A stretch of DNA of 64,000 nt, taken from positions 124,001-188,000 of the forward strand of contig NZ_LMDS01000001.1 of NCBI RefSeq assembly GCF_001425865.1, read 5' to 3'. The notes under the pieces were generated by a model. The model saw only the letters and a list, made by a program, of their open reading frames with translations. It was not told the origin of the DNA and did no database searches. This document shows positions 7,680 through 14,772 of the stretch, in pieces; the first letter of the stretch is position 1, and every line of letters begins with the position of its first letter. Origin of the DNA: Rhizobacter sp. Root404. Its GTDB lineage: Bacteria > Pseudomonadota > Gammaproteobacteria > Burkholderiales > Burkholderiaceae_C. The translations under genes and the position numbers were made by a program.

Positions 7680-9722
7680 ATGACGCCGAACCGACTTTCC
7701 AAATCAGTATATGGGCCCACCCGCTGGCGCGGGGCGCTCCTGGGCGCGCTCGCGCTGGTGACGCTGCTGGCCGCCGTGCCGGTCGTGCGCGCCCAGTCCG
7801 GCGACCCGACGCTGCTCGACGCCCGCGAAGCCTTCCGCAAGAAGGACCGCGCGCGCCTGGCCGCGCTGCGCAGCGTCGCGGTCGCGAACCGGCTGCCGCT
7901 GGCGATGTGGGTCGACTACTGGGAGCTGACCAACCGCATCGGCGAGGTCCAGCAGGCCGAGGTCAACGAGTTCAGCGCGCGCTGGCCGGGCACCTACGTG
8001 GAAGACCGGTTCCGCAACGACTGGCTGCTGGAGCTCGGCAAGCGGCGCGATTGGGCCAACTTCGCGGTCGAGTACCCACGCTTCCGCATGAATGACGACC
8101 GCGAGGTCAGCTGCTATGCGCTGCTGCTCGACCAGCGCGACGGCAAGGATGTCCGCGACGCTGCGCTCGCCGCCTGGCTGGCCCAACGCGACGCCGACGA
8201 CGGTTGTGGCCTGCTCGCCGCCACGCTGACCGACGCGAAGCAGTTCACCGCCGCCGATGCGTGGCGCAAGGCGCGCTTCGCGATTGATGTCGGACGTCCC
8301 CGCGCGGCGCGGCAGGCGGTGGCGCTGATCGGCATCGCGCCGGCGAGCGCCGTCGCTGAACTGGCCGACAACCCGGCGCGCTACCTGGCGAAACATGCGT
8401 CCGCGTCGAGCCGCACCGGCGCCGAGTTGACGACGCTGGCGCTGATGCGCATGGCGTCGAGCGATGCCGACGCCGCGGCCACCCAGCTGAACGACCGCTG
8501 GGACCGCGCGCTCCCGGCCGACCTGGCGGCCTGGGCCTGGGCGTCGGTGGGCAAGCAGGCCGCGATGAAACTGCAGCCGGAAGCCGCCGACTATTACCAA
8601 CGCGCGGCGCAGCGCGCCGCGAAGGCCGGCCGAGAGCTCGACTGGCCCGACGACACGCTCGCCTGGAAGGTGCGTGCCGCGCTGCGCGCCGACAACGGCA
8701 AGGCGCGCTGGCAGCAGGTCAGCCAGGCCGTCAACGCGATGACGCCGAGCGAACAGCGCGAGCCGGCATGGGTGTACTGGAAGGCGCGCGCGCTCAATGC
8801 GATCGCGCTCGACTCGCAAGAAGGCGACTCGATGCGCAGCCTCGCGCGCGAGCAGCTCGGCAGCATCGCGGCGCAGCTGAACTTCTATGCCGCACTCGCG
8901 GCCGAGAACCTCGGCCAGCCGGTCTGGCTGCCGGCGCGGCCGCAGCCGCTGACGCCTGCCGAGCGCGAGGCCGCGGCGCGTCAACCCGGCCTGGTGCGGG
9001 CGCTGCAGCTGATCGACGCGGGCCTGCGCAGCGAAGGCGTGCGCGAGTGGAACTACTCGATCCGCGGCATGAGCGACCGGGAGCTGCTCGCCGCCGCGCA
9101 GCTCGCCTGCGACCGCGAGGTCTGGGACCGTTGCATCAACACCAGCGAGCGCACCAAGTCCGAGATCGACATGGAGCAGCGCTTCCCGATGCCGTTCCGC
9201 AAGGAGGTGATCGCGAAGGCGGGCGAGATCGGCCTCGACCCGGCGTATGTCTACGGGCTGATCCGCCAGGAGTCGCGCTTCATCATGGATGCGCGCTCGA
9301 CGGTCGGCGCCTCGGGCCTGATGCAGCTGATGCCCGCGACCGCGCGCTGGACCGCGAAGAAGATCGGCCTGACCTACACCCACGACCTGATCACCGACCG
9401 CGACACCAACCTGCGCCTGGGCACCAACTACCTGAAGCTCGTGCTCGACGACATGGGCGGCTCGCAGGCGCTGGCCGCCGCGGCCTACAACGCCGGCCCC
9501 GGCCGGCCGCGCCGGTGGCGCGACGGGCCACCGCTCGAGCCGGCGATCTGGGCCGAGAACGTGCCGTTCGCCGAGACGCGGGACTATGTCAAGAAGGTCC
9601 TCAGCAACGCCACCTACTACGCCGCGCAGCTCGGCGCGCAGGCGCCGTCGCTGAAGCAGCGGCTCGGCCGCCCGATCGCGCCGGCCGCGGCCGGCAACCC
9701 GCTCGACAAGGAATTGCCCTGA
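7680..9722 (+). CDS. Lytic murein transglycosylase, Slt70-like
   Basis: Cleaves the MurNAc-GlcNAc bond of peptidoglycan with formation of 1,6-anhydro ends, in the periplasm. The 680-residue protein has an N-terminal signal (hydrophobic LLGALALVTLLAAVPVV ending at RAQS, about residue 40), a long alpha-helical superhelix rich in Ala and Trp (residues 45-500), and a C-terminal SLT domain with the catalytic Glu in RQESRF (residue 531), ASGLMQLMPATA, and AAYNAGPGRP. Size and order match soluble lytic transglycosylase. A GTG three bases earlier is an alternative start. It begins the conserved slt-GST-cca order, with a PEP-CTERM gene inserted on the other strand before cca. Confidence 0.95.
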   Translation: MTPNRLSKSVYGPTRWRGALLGALALVTLLAAVPVVRAQSGDPTLLDAREAFRKKDRARLAALRSVAVANRLPLAMWVDYWELTNRIGEVQQAEVNEFSARWPGTYVEDRFRNDWLLELGKRRDWANFAVEYPRFRMNDDREVSCYALLLDQRDGKDVRDAALAAWLAQRDADDGCGLLAATLTDAKQFTAADAWRKARFAIDVGRPRAARQAVALIGIAPASAVAELADNPARYLAKHASASSRTGAELTTLALMRMASSDADAAATQLNDRWDRALPADLAAWAWASVGKQAAMKLQPEAADYYQRAAQRAAKAGRELDWPDDTLAWKVRAALRADNGKARWQQVSQAVNAMTPSEQREPAWVYWKARALNAIALDSQEGDSMRSLAREQLGSIAAQLNFYAALAAENLGQPVWLPARPQPLTPAEREAAARQPGLVRALQLIDAGLRSEGVREWNYSIRGMSDRELLAAAQLACDREVWDRCINTSERTKSEIDMEQRFPMPFRKEVIAKAGEIGLDPAYVYGLIRQESRFIMDARSTVGASGLMQLMPATARWTAKKIGLTYTHDLITDRDTNLRLGTNYLKLVLDDMGGSQALAAAAYNAGPGRPRRWRDGPPLEPAIWAENVPFAETRDYVKKVLSNATYYAAQLGAQAPSLKQRLGRPIAPAAAGNPLDKELP

Positions 9723-9829
9723 GCCGCGGTTGACGGCGACCGCGCACGCATCAATCCGATGCGAAAGCCTCAACCCGCGCGGCGGTCGCGTTGGCTAGCA
9801 TGCAGGCCTTCACACCCGCGAGGACCGGC

Positions 9830-10510
9830 ATGCAGCTCTACATCGGCAACAAGAACTATTCGTCGTGGTCGATGCGCCCCTGGGTGCTGATGACCCAGGC
9901 CGGCATCCCGTTCGACGAGGTCAAGCTGCGCTTCGACGCCTTCACGCCGGACTCGAAGTTCAAGACCGCGGTGCAGCGCCTGAACCCCGCGGGGCGCGTG
10001 CCGGTGCTGGTGGACGACGGGCTGGTGGTCTGGGACACGCTGGCGATCGCCGAGTACCTCGCCGAGCGCTTTCCGGACAAGCGCCTGTGGCCTTCGGACC
10101 GGCGCGCGCGTGCCCGCGCCCGCAGCGTCTGCGCCGAGATGCATTCGGGCTTCGGCGCGCTGCGCAACCACTTCGGCATGAACATCGAGGCGCAGCTGCC
10201 GGAGGTCGGCGAGCGGGTGCTGCGGGAGGAGCCGGCGGTGCGTGCCGATGTCGATCGCATCGTCGCGATGTGGACCGAGCTGCTCGCACAACATGGCGGG
10301 CCGATGCTGTTCGGCGCGTTCGGCATCGCCGACGCGTTCTATGCGCCGGTCGTGATGCGACTTCGCACCTATGGCGTGCCGCTGCCGGCCGCGATCTCGG
10401 CCTACGTCGATCGGGTGGTGGCGTTGCCGGGCGTTGCCGCCTGGATCGCCGACGCGCTGGCCGAGCACGATTTCCTGCCGTTCGAGGAGGCGTACCGCTC
10501 GCAGGCCTGA
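9830..10510 (+). CDS. Glutathione S-transferase family protein
   Basis: A 226-residue GST. The thioredoxin-like N-terminal domain starts MQLYIGNKNYSSWSMRPWVL, where the Ser-Ser-Trp-Ser segment provides the likely catalytic Ser, and continues to the cis-Pro GRVPVLVDDG and the Glu-Ser-like site DTLAIAEYLAERFP. The C-terminal helical domain follows from about residue 85. This N-terminal motif is shared by the Burkholderiales GSTs found next to slt and cca. The ATG at 9830 is chosen because it starts the conserved domain and follows CGAGGACC; in-frame codons before it are not conserved. Substrate unknown. Confidence 0.92.
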   Translation: MQLYIGNKNYSSWSMRPWVLMTQAGIPFDEVKLRFDAFTPDSKFKTAVQRLNPAGRVPVLVDDGLVVWDTLAIAEYLAERFPDKRLWPSDRRARARARSVCAEMHSGFGALRNHFGMNIEAQLPEVGERVLREEPAVRADVDRIVAMWTELLAQHGGPMLFGAFGIADAFYAPVVMRLRTYGVPLPAAISAYVDRVVALPGVAAWIADALAEHDFLPFEEAYRSQA

Positions 10511-10522
10511 ACTGGCCGGCGC

Positions 10523-10550
10523 AAAAAAGAAGGCGGGCCGAAGCCCGCCT
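10523..10550 (-). terminator. Rho-independent terminator of the PEP-CTERM gene
   Basis: Perfect 8-bp stem AGGCGGGC (10531-10538) / GCCCGCCT (10543-10550) with a CGAA loop. Read on the minus strand it is followed by a CTTCTTTTTTG run (10523-10530 region), so it terminates the PEP-CTERM gene and not the GST gene. A second small hairpin, GGCCC/GGGCC at 10558-10571, lies between it and the stop codon. Confidence 0.85.
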
Positions 10551-10585
10551 GCCGTGCGGCCCCTGCGGGCCTCTTCAGACGCCGA

Positions 10586-11131
10586 TCAGGCGTTCTTGCG
10601 GCGACGTGCGACGAACGCCATCGCGCCCAGGCCGGCCAGCATCAGCGCGTAGGTCTCGGGTTCCGGCACCGGGGCGGCGACAGCCATCTCGAAGGCGATC
10701 TGGCCGGTCGTGATGGTGAAGTTGTTCATGCCCGTTTCGTTGGTCACCGTGACCCACTGGGTGTTGCTGTTCGAGCTGTTGGCGGTGGCGCCGAGCAGGA
10801 GGGAGCCGGTGAAATCGACGCCGTCGATCGAGATCATGTTGCTCGCGTCCGGCGAACCCCACAGGAAGCTGAACGAAGTCGCGCCGCCGAGGTCGATCGT
10901 GGCCGAGCCGCCCGTGGCGACCTCGAGGTAGGTCCCGAAGCTGCCCAGCGGCTGCAGGTACAGGTTCGGCACGCTGCCGGTGACTTCCATCGCCAGTGCC
11001 GGCGTGGCGGTCGTGAAGATCGGCGCGGCGTAGTCGCCGTCCACGGGGGCCGAGAAGCTGAACGACTGCGCGTTGGCGCCAACCGTCGCGACGAGGGCAG
11101 CCACAGTAAACAAAGATTTGAGGAAATTCAT
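10586..11131 (-). CDS. PEP-CTERM sorting-domain protein
   Basis: A 181-residue exported protein. It has an N-terminal signal peptide (MNFLKSLFTVAALVATVGANAQ) and ends with the PEP-CTERM sorting signal: VPEPETYALM, a hydrophobic stretch, then the basic RRRK, all within the last 27 residues. Known biology: such signals are cleaved by exosortase and the proteins are tied to exopolysaccharide or biofilm production. The middle, rich in Ser, Thr and Gly with TNETGMNNFTI, matches no domain I recognise. ATG follows CAGGTGA. A TATAAA on the minus strand (11198-11203) is a possible -10. No exosortase gene is in this window. Confidence 0.9.
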   Translation of the reverse strand: MNFLKSLFTVAALVATVGANAQSFSFSAPVDGDYAAPIFTTATPALAMEVTGSVPNLYLQPLGSFGTYLEVATGGSATIDLGGATSFSFLWGSPDASNMISIDGVDFTGSLLLGATANSSNSNTQWVTVTNETGMNNFTITTGQIAFEMAVAAPVPEPETYALMLAGLGAMAFVARRRKNA

Positions 11132-11291
11132 GGGTTCACCTGATTGAATGTTTGGGAGGCCGTGCATACCGGGTTGAAGCTGTACCGCACAGTTGCGTTT
11201 ATAAACAGGCGATTCAAAATTCGGTCCCCCACACGTGAGGGGTTCATCTGATTCAAGATGTAACGAAGGCGCAGGGGTTCGGGCGAGTCAC

Positions 11292-12524
11292 ATGCAAGCA
11301 TTCGTGGTCGGAGGGGCAGTAAGGGACGAATTGCTGCAGCGCCCTGTCACGGACCGTGATTGGGTGGTCGTCGGATCGACGCCACAGGAGATGCGGTCGG
11401 CCGGTTTCATCGCCGTCGGCGCCGACTTCCCCGTGTTCCTGCACCCTCACACCCGAGAGGAATACGCCCTCGCGCGCACCGAGCGCAAAACCGCGCCCGG
11501 TTACAAAGGGTTTCAGTTCCACGCATCGCCCGACGTGACGCTCGAGCAGGACCTGTCCCGCCGCGACCTGACGATCAACGCAATGGCACGTGCCGCCGAT
11601 GGCCGCCTGATCGATCCGTGGGGCGGGCAGCGCGATCTGCAGGCCCGGCTGCTGCGCCACGTGTCGGAGGCGTTCGCGGAAGACCCGGTTCGCATCCTGC
11701 GGCTCGCGCGCTTCGCGGCCCGTTTCCCGGAGTTCAGCGTCGCGCCGGAGACGATGGTGCTCGCGGCCTCGATGGTCGCGGCGGGCGAGGTGGATGCACT
11801 GGTGCCGGAGCGCATCTGGCAAGAGCTCTCGCGCGGCCTGATGGAGGCGCGACCGTCGCGGATGTTCGAGGTACTGCGCACCTGCGGCGCGCTCCGGCGC
11901 GTGTTGCCCGAGGTCGACCGGCTCTGGGGGGTGCCGCAGCGCGCCGATCATCACCCCGAGGTCGACACCGGCGTGCACCTGATGATGGTGCTGGACATGG
12001 CCGCGCGGCTCGATGCGAGCCTGCCGGTGCGCTTCGCCTGCCTCGGCCACGACCTCGGCAAGGGCACGACGCCGCCGGACGTGCTGCCGCGTCACCTCGG
12101 CCACGAGCAGCGCAGTGTGACGCTGGTGCGCGGGGTCTGCGAGCGGCTGCGCGTGCCGGTCGCCTGCCGCGAACTCGCCGAAGTGGTGGCGCGTGAGCAC
12201 GGCAACGTGCACCGCAGCGGCGAGTTCAACGCCGCGGCGGTGATGCGTCTGCTCGAGCGTTGCGACGCCATCCGCCGGCCCGATCGTTTCGAGCAGCTGC
12301 TGCTCGCCTGCGAGTGCGATGCACGCGGCCGCCTCGGCCTCGAAGACAGCGCCTACCCGCAGCGCCCGCGGCTCGCGCGCGCGCTGCGGCTGGCACTGGC
12401 GGTGGACGCCACGGCGGTCGCGACCGAGGCAGCCGCACGCGGGATGAAGGGCCCGGCGATCGGCGAGGCCGTCCAGCGCGCGCGCTCGGATGCCGTGGCC
12501 GTCGGACTGGACGCGCCGCACTGA
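11292..12524 (+). CDS. cca: Multifunctional CCA-adding tRNA nucleotidyltransferase with HD domain
   Basis: Adds or repairs the 3'-terminal CCA of tRNA. The 410-residue protein starts with the class II nucleotidyltransferase head: GGAVRDELLQRPVTDRDWVVVG (in part; metal-binding Asp21 and Asp23), then ARTERK, RRDLTINAMA and the EDPVRILRLARFAARF neck. A C-terminal HD domain carries His253-Asp254 (LGHDLGKG), which in homologues gives phosphatase and phosphodiesterase activity, so this is the long multifunctional type. The ATG at 11292 starts the conserved domain; upstream in-frame codons are not conserved. A weak promoter (TTGCGT at 11193, CAAAAT at 11215) lies ahead. Confidence 0.96.
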   Translation: MQAFVVGGAVRDELLQRPVTDRDWVVVGSTPQEMRSAGFIAVGADFPVFLHPHTREEYALARTERKTAPGYKGFQFHASPDVTLEQDLSRRDLTINAMARAADGRLIDPWGGQRDLQARLLRHVSEAFAEDPVRILRLARFAARFPEFSVAPETMVLAASMVAAGEVDALVPERIWQELSRGLMEARPSRMFEVLRTCGALRRVLPEVDRLWGVPQRADHHPEVDTGVHLMMVLDMAARLDASLPVRFACLGHDLGKGTTPPDVLPRHLGHEQRSVTLVRGVCERLRVPVACRELAEVVAREHGNVHRSGEFNAAAVMRLLERCDAIRRPDRFEQLLLACECDARGRLGLEDSAYPQRPRLARALRLALAVDATAVATEAAARGMKGPAIGEAVQRARSDAVAVGLDAPH

Positions 12525-12652
12525 CGTCCGCACCGGCCGTCGGTGGCGCGAGCGGGTCTCCTACACCTGACGGCGGGGTCGTCCGGTCGGCCGCGCGCAA
12601 CGCGCGCCCTACGCTGGCCCCACCTCAACTCGAATCCGACCGGAGACACATC

Positions 12653-12730
12653 ATGGGCAAGTACTTCCTCGGCTGGCTGCTCGGCGTTCCCCTTTTTGTT
12701 CTGGTGATCGCGTACCTCTTCTTCCACTGA
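12653..12730 (+). CDS. Putative 25-residue single-pass membrane peptide
   Basis: A very short reading frame with a clear ribosome binding site (CCGGAGA, the GGAG 7 bases before the ATG). The product starts MGKYFLGWLLGVP and ends LFFH: one polar N-terminal Lys/Tyr pair, then an almost uninterrupted hydrophobic segment, so a single membrane helix. The codons use G/C-ending forms like the neighbours except in the central Val-Pro-Leu-Phe run. It stands alone between cca and an SDR gene, 88 bases before the latter. I do not recognise a named family with confidence; no function can be assigned. Confidence 0.6.
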   Translation: MGKYFLGWLLGVPLFVLVIAYLFFH

Positions 12731-12818
12731 TCGACCGAGAGGCCAGGACGCGCTGGTGACAGCGCGGCGGTCGGGCGGTGCGCACAATCGATGACGACAT
12801 TCATCGACGGAGACACCC

Positions 12819-13586
12819 ATGACCGACCTGTTTTCCCTCAAGGGGCGCATCGCGCTCGTCACCGGTGGCTCTCGCGGCATCGGCCGCATGATCGCCGCCG
12901 GCTTCCTCGCCCAGGGCGCGAAGGTCTACATCTCGTCGCGCAAGGCCGCCGATTGCGATGCGACTGCCAAGGAGCTGTCGGCGCAGGGCGAATGCATCTC
13001 GCTGCCGGCCGACGTGTCGACGATGGGAGGCATCCAGGGTCTGGTCGCCGCCTACGGCCAATACGAGTCGACGCTCGACATTCTCGTCAACAACGCCGGC
13101 GCGGCGTGGGGCGAGACCTTCGACACCTTCCCCGAGAAGGGCTGGGACAAGGTCGTCGACCTGAACCTCAAGTCGCCGTTCTTCCTGACCCAGGCGCTGA
13201 TCGCGCCGTTGCGTGCCGCGGCCAAGAAGCAGCCCGCCAAGGTCATCAACATCGCGTCGATCGACGGCATCTCCGTCAACCCGCAGGAGACGTACTCGTA
13301 CGCCGCCAGCAAGGCCGGGCTGATCCAGCTGACGCGGCGCATGGCGCTGCGCCTGGCGGAGGACAACATCGTCGTCAGCGCGATCGCGCCGGGCGCCTTC
13401 GCCTCCGAGATGAACCGCGTCGCCCGCGACCACGCCGAGGAGACCGCCAAGCGCATCCCCGCCAAACGCATCGGCCGCGACGAGGACATGGCGGGCGGCG
13501 CGATTTACCTGGCCTCGCGCGCCGGGGACTACGTGATGGGCTCGACGCTCGTGATCGACGGCGGCGTGACCCACGCGCGGGGCTGA
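12819..13586 (+). CDS. Short-chain dehydrogenase/reductase (SDR)
   Basis: A 255-residue classical SDR: nucleotide-binding TGGSRGIG at residues 15-22, NNAG at 91-94, catalytic Ser147, Tyr161 and Lys165 (YAASK), and the C-terminal GSTLVIDGG. The Arg-containing SSRKAADC after the second strand suggests NADP(H). Overall it resembles RhlG-like and 3-ketoacyl reductase-like SDRs, but the substrate cannot be read from the sequence. GGAGACACCC precedes the ATG. It appears to be a single-gene unit; the toxin-antitoxin pair begins 64 bases further on. Confidence 0.92.
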   Translation: MTDLFSLKGRIALVTGGSRGIGRMIAAGFLAQGAKVYISSRKAADCDATAKELSAQGECISLPADVSTMGGIQGLVAAYGQYESTLDILVNNAGAAWGETFDTFPEKGWDKVVDLNLKSPFFLTQALIAPLRAAAKKQPAKVINIASIDGISVNPQETYSYAASKAGLIQLTRRMALRLAEDNIVVSAIAPGAFASEMNRVARDHAEETAKRIPAKRIGRDEDMAGGAIYLASRAGDYVMGSTLVIDGGVTHARG

Positions 13587-13594
13587 TTCAGCCT

Positions 13595-13634
13595 GTTCGA
13601 ACCTGGACGAAAACTTGTACTTCGTCCATGCATG
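13595..13634 (+). promoter_or_regulatory. Palindrome cluster, likely operator of the Xre/RES pair
   Basis: Three dyads lie in 40 bases just upstream of the antitoxin start: GTTCGAAC (13595-13602), GGACGAA (13605-13611) with its perfect inverse TTCGTCC (13621-13627) across a 9-base spacer, and CATGCATG (13627-13634). TA operons of this class are autorepressed through the antitoxin, and the 7-9-7 dyad has the size expected of such a site. TTGTAC in the spacer could be part of the promoter. Confidence 0.55.
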
Positions 13635-13650
13635 AACTACCCTGCCGGGT

Positions 13651-14064
13651 ATGAACGCCGTTCTTCAGCCGTCTGCCCCGCCGATCGATCTCTCTGCGGC
13701 CGCCGCCGCGCAGGCCGCGCTGCGGACCTTCTGGCGCATCAGCGAGGCCTGGCAGCTCGATGCGACCGAGCAGGCCACGCTGCTTGGCGTCGGCCGCAGC
13801 ACGCTCTACCAGTGGAAGCAGGGCAAGGTCGGCCACGGGCTGGACCGCCATGTGCTGGAGCGGCTGTCCTATCTGTTCGGCATCTACGCGGCGTTGCAGA
13901 TCCTGCTGCCGGCGGCCGAGCAGGCCGACCGCTGGGTCCGCCAGCCCAACACGGCGCCGCTGTTCGGCGGGCACTCGGCGCTCGAGCGCATGCTGGGCGG
14001 GCAGGTGGCCGATCTCTATGTCGTGCGCCACTACCTCGACGCGCAGCGCGGCGGCAAAGCCTGA
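13651..14064 (+). CDS. Xre/MbcA/ParS-type antitoxin
   Basis: A 137-residue antitoxin of the RES-Xre type II system. The N-terminal half holds a helix-turn-helix (LLGVGRSTLYQWKQGKV, residues 50-66), the C-terminal half the toxin-binding DUF2384-like region (PLFGGHSALERMLGGQVADL, then VVRHYLDAQRGG). The stop codon is directly followed by the toxin ATG with no gap, as usual for these pairs. It probably binds the palindromes upstream and represses the operon, and blocks the toxin active site in complex. Confidence 0.88.
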   Translation: MNAVLQPSAPPIDLSAAAAAQAALRTFWRISEAWQLDATEQATLLGVGRSTLYQWKQGKVGHGLDRHVLERLSYLFGIYAALQILLPAAEQADRWVRQPNTAPLFGGHSALERMLGGQVADLYVVRHYLDAQRGGKA

Positions 14065-14769
14065 ATGTCGGTGCCGCTCGAGACCATTCCGGTCGCCGCG
14101 ACCGAATGGCGGCCGAGCTATCGGCTGATCCCGTCGCGCTACCCGACCGTGGGCCTGTACGACCGCGTCGCCGACCCGGCCGACCTCGATGTCGTGTTCG
14201 CGATCGAAGCGCTGACCAATCCGCGCATCCGTGACGAGATCGGCCAGCTGCAACTGGTGCCGCCGGCAGAGCGCGTGACCGGCGTCGGCAGCACGATGGT
14301 GATGGCGGCCTTCACGCACCTGAACCCGGAGGGCTCGCGCTTTTCGGACGGCAGCTACGGCGTTTATTACGCGGCCCACGCACTCGAGACGGCCGTCGCC
14401 GAGGTCAGCCACCACCGGGCACTGTTCCTGTCGCGCACCGCGGAGCCGGCGATCGACGTCGACCTGCGGCTCATCACCGCGACCGTCGCCGCGGATCTGC
14501 ACGACTTGCGCGCGCTCGGCGCGCAGGGCGCGACGCTGCTCGACCCGAACGACTACGGCGCGCCGCAGGCGCTGGGCCGCGAGCTGCGCGAAGCGGGCAG
14601 CGCGGGGGTGCTGTTCCCGAGCGTCCGTCACGCGGGCGGCCTTTGCGTCGGCATCTTCCGACCCAAGGCGCTGCGCCAGGCGCGTTCCAGCGCCCACATC
14701 GCGCTGCACTGGGATGGCCGGCGCATCACCCACTGGTACGAGAAGCGCGGCCCGCACGCGCTGCCTTGA
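14065..14769 (+). CDS. RES-domain toxin (NAD+-degrading)
   Basis: A 234-residue RES-family protein. The domain runs from WRPSYRLIPSRYP (about residue 15) through SRFSDGSYGVYYAAHALETAVAEV (in part, residues 91-114), which carries the conserved Arg, Tyr and Glu, to GVLFPSVRH, which carries the conserved Ser. Characterised members such as MbcT degrade NAD+ by phosphorolysis and arrest growth. It follows the antitoxin gene with no intergenic base, and its stop is 3 bases from the stop of the converging AtuA-like gene. Size and domain content are complete, so the toxin looks intact. Confidence 0.9.
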   Translation: MSVPLETIPVAATEWRPSYRLIPSRYPTVGLYDRVADPADLDVVFAIEALTNPRIRDEIGQLQLVPPAERVTGVGSTMVMAAFTHLNPEGSRFSDGSYGVYYAAHALETAVAEVSHHRALFLSRTAEPAIDVDLRLITATVAADLHDLRALGAQGATLLDPNDYGAPQALGRELREAGSAGVLFPSVRHAGGLCVGIFRPKALRQARSSAHIALHWDGRRITHWYEKRGPHALP

Positions 14770-14772
14770 CGC

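Noticed and set aside
12593..12607. GCGCGC-AAC-GCGCGC dyad before the 25-residue peptide gene
   Set aside because: Simple GC alternation is common in this DNA, no U-tract follows, and nothing else supports a terminator or operator.
13591..13640. GTTCGAAC resembling a tRNA T-loop
   Set aside because: No acceptor, D or anticodon stems surround it; it is better explained as one of the palindromes before the toxin-antitoxin genes. No tRNA was found in the window.
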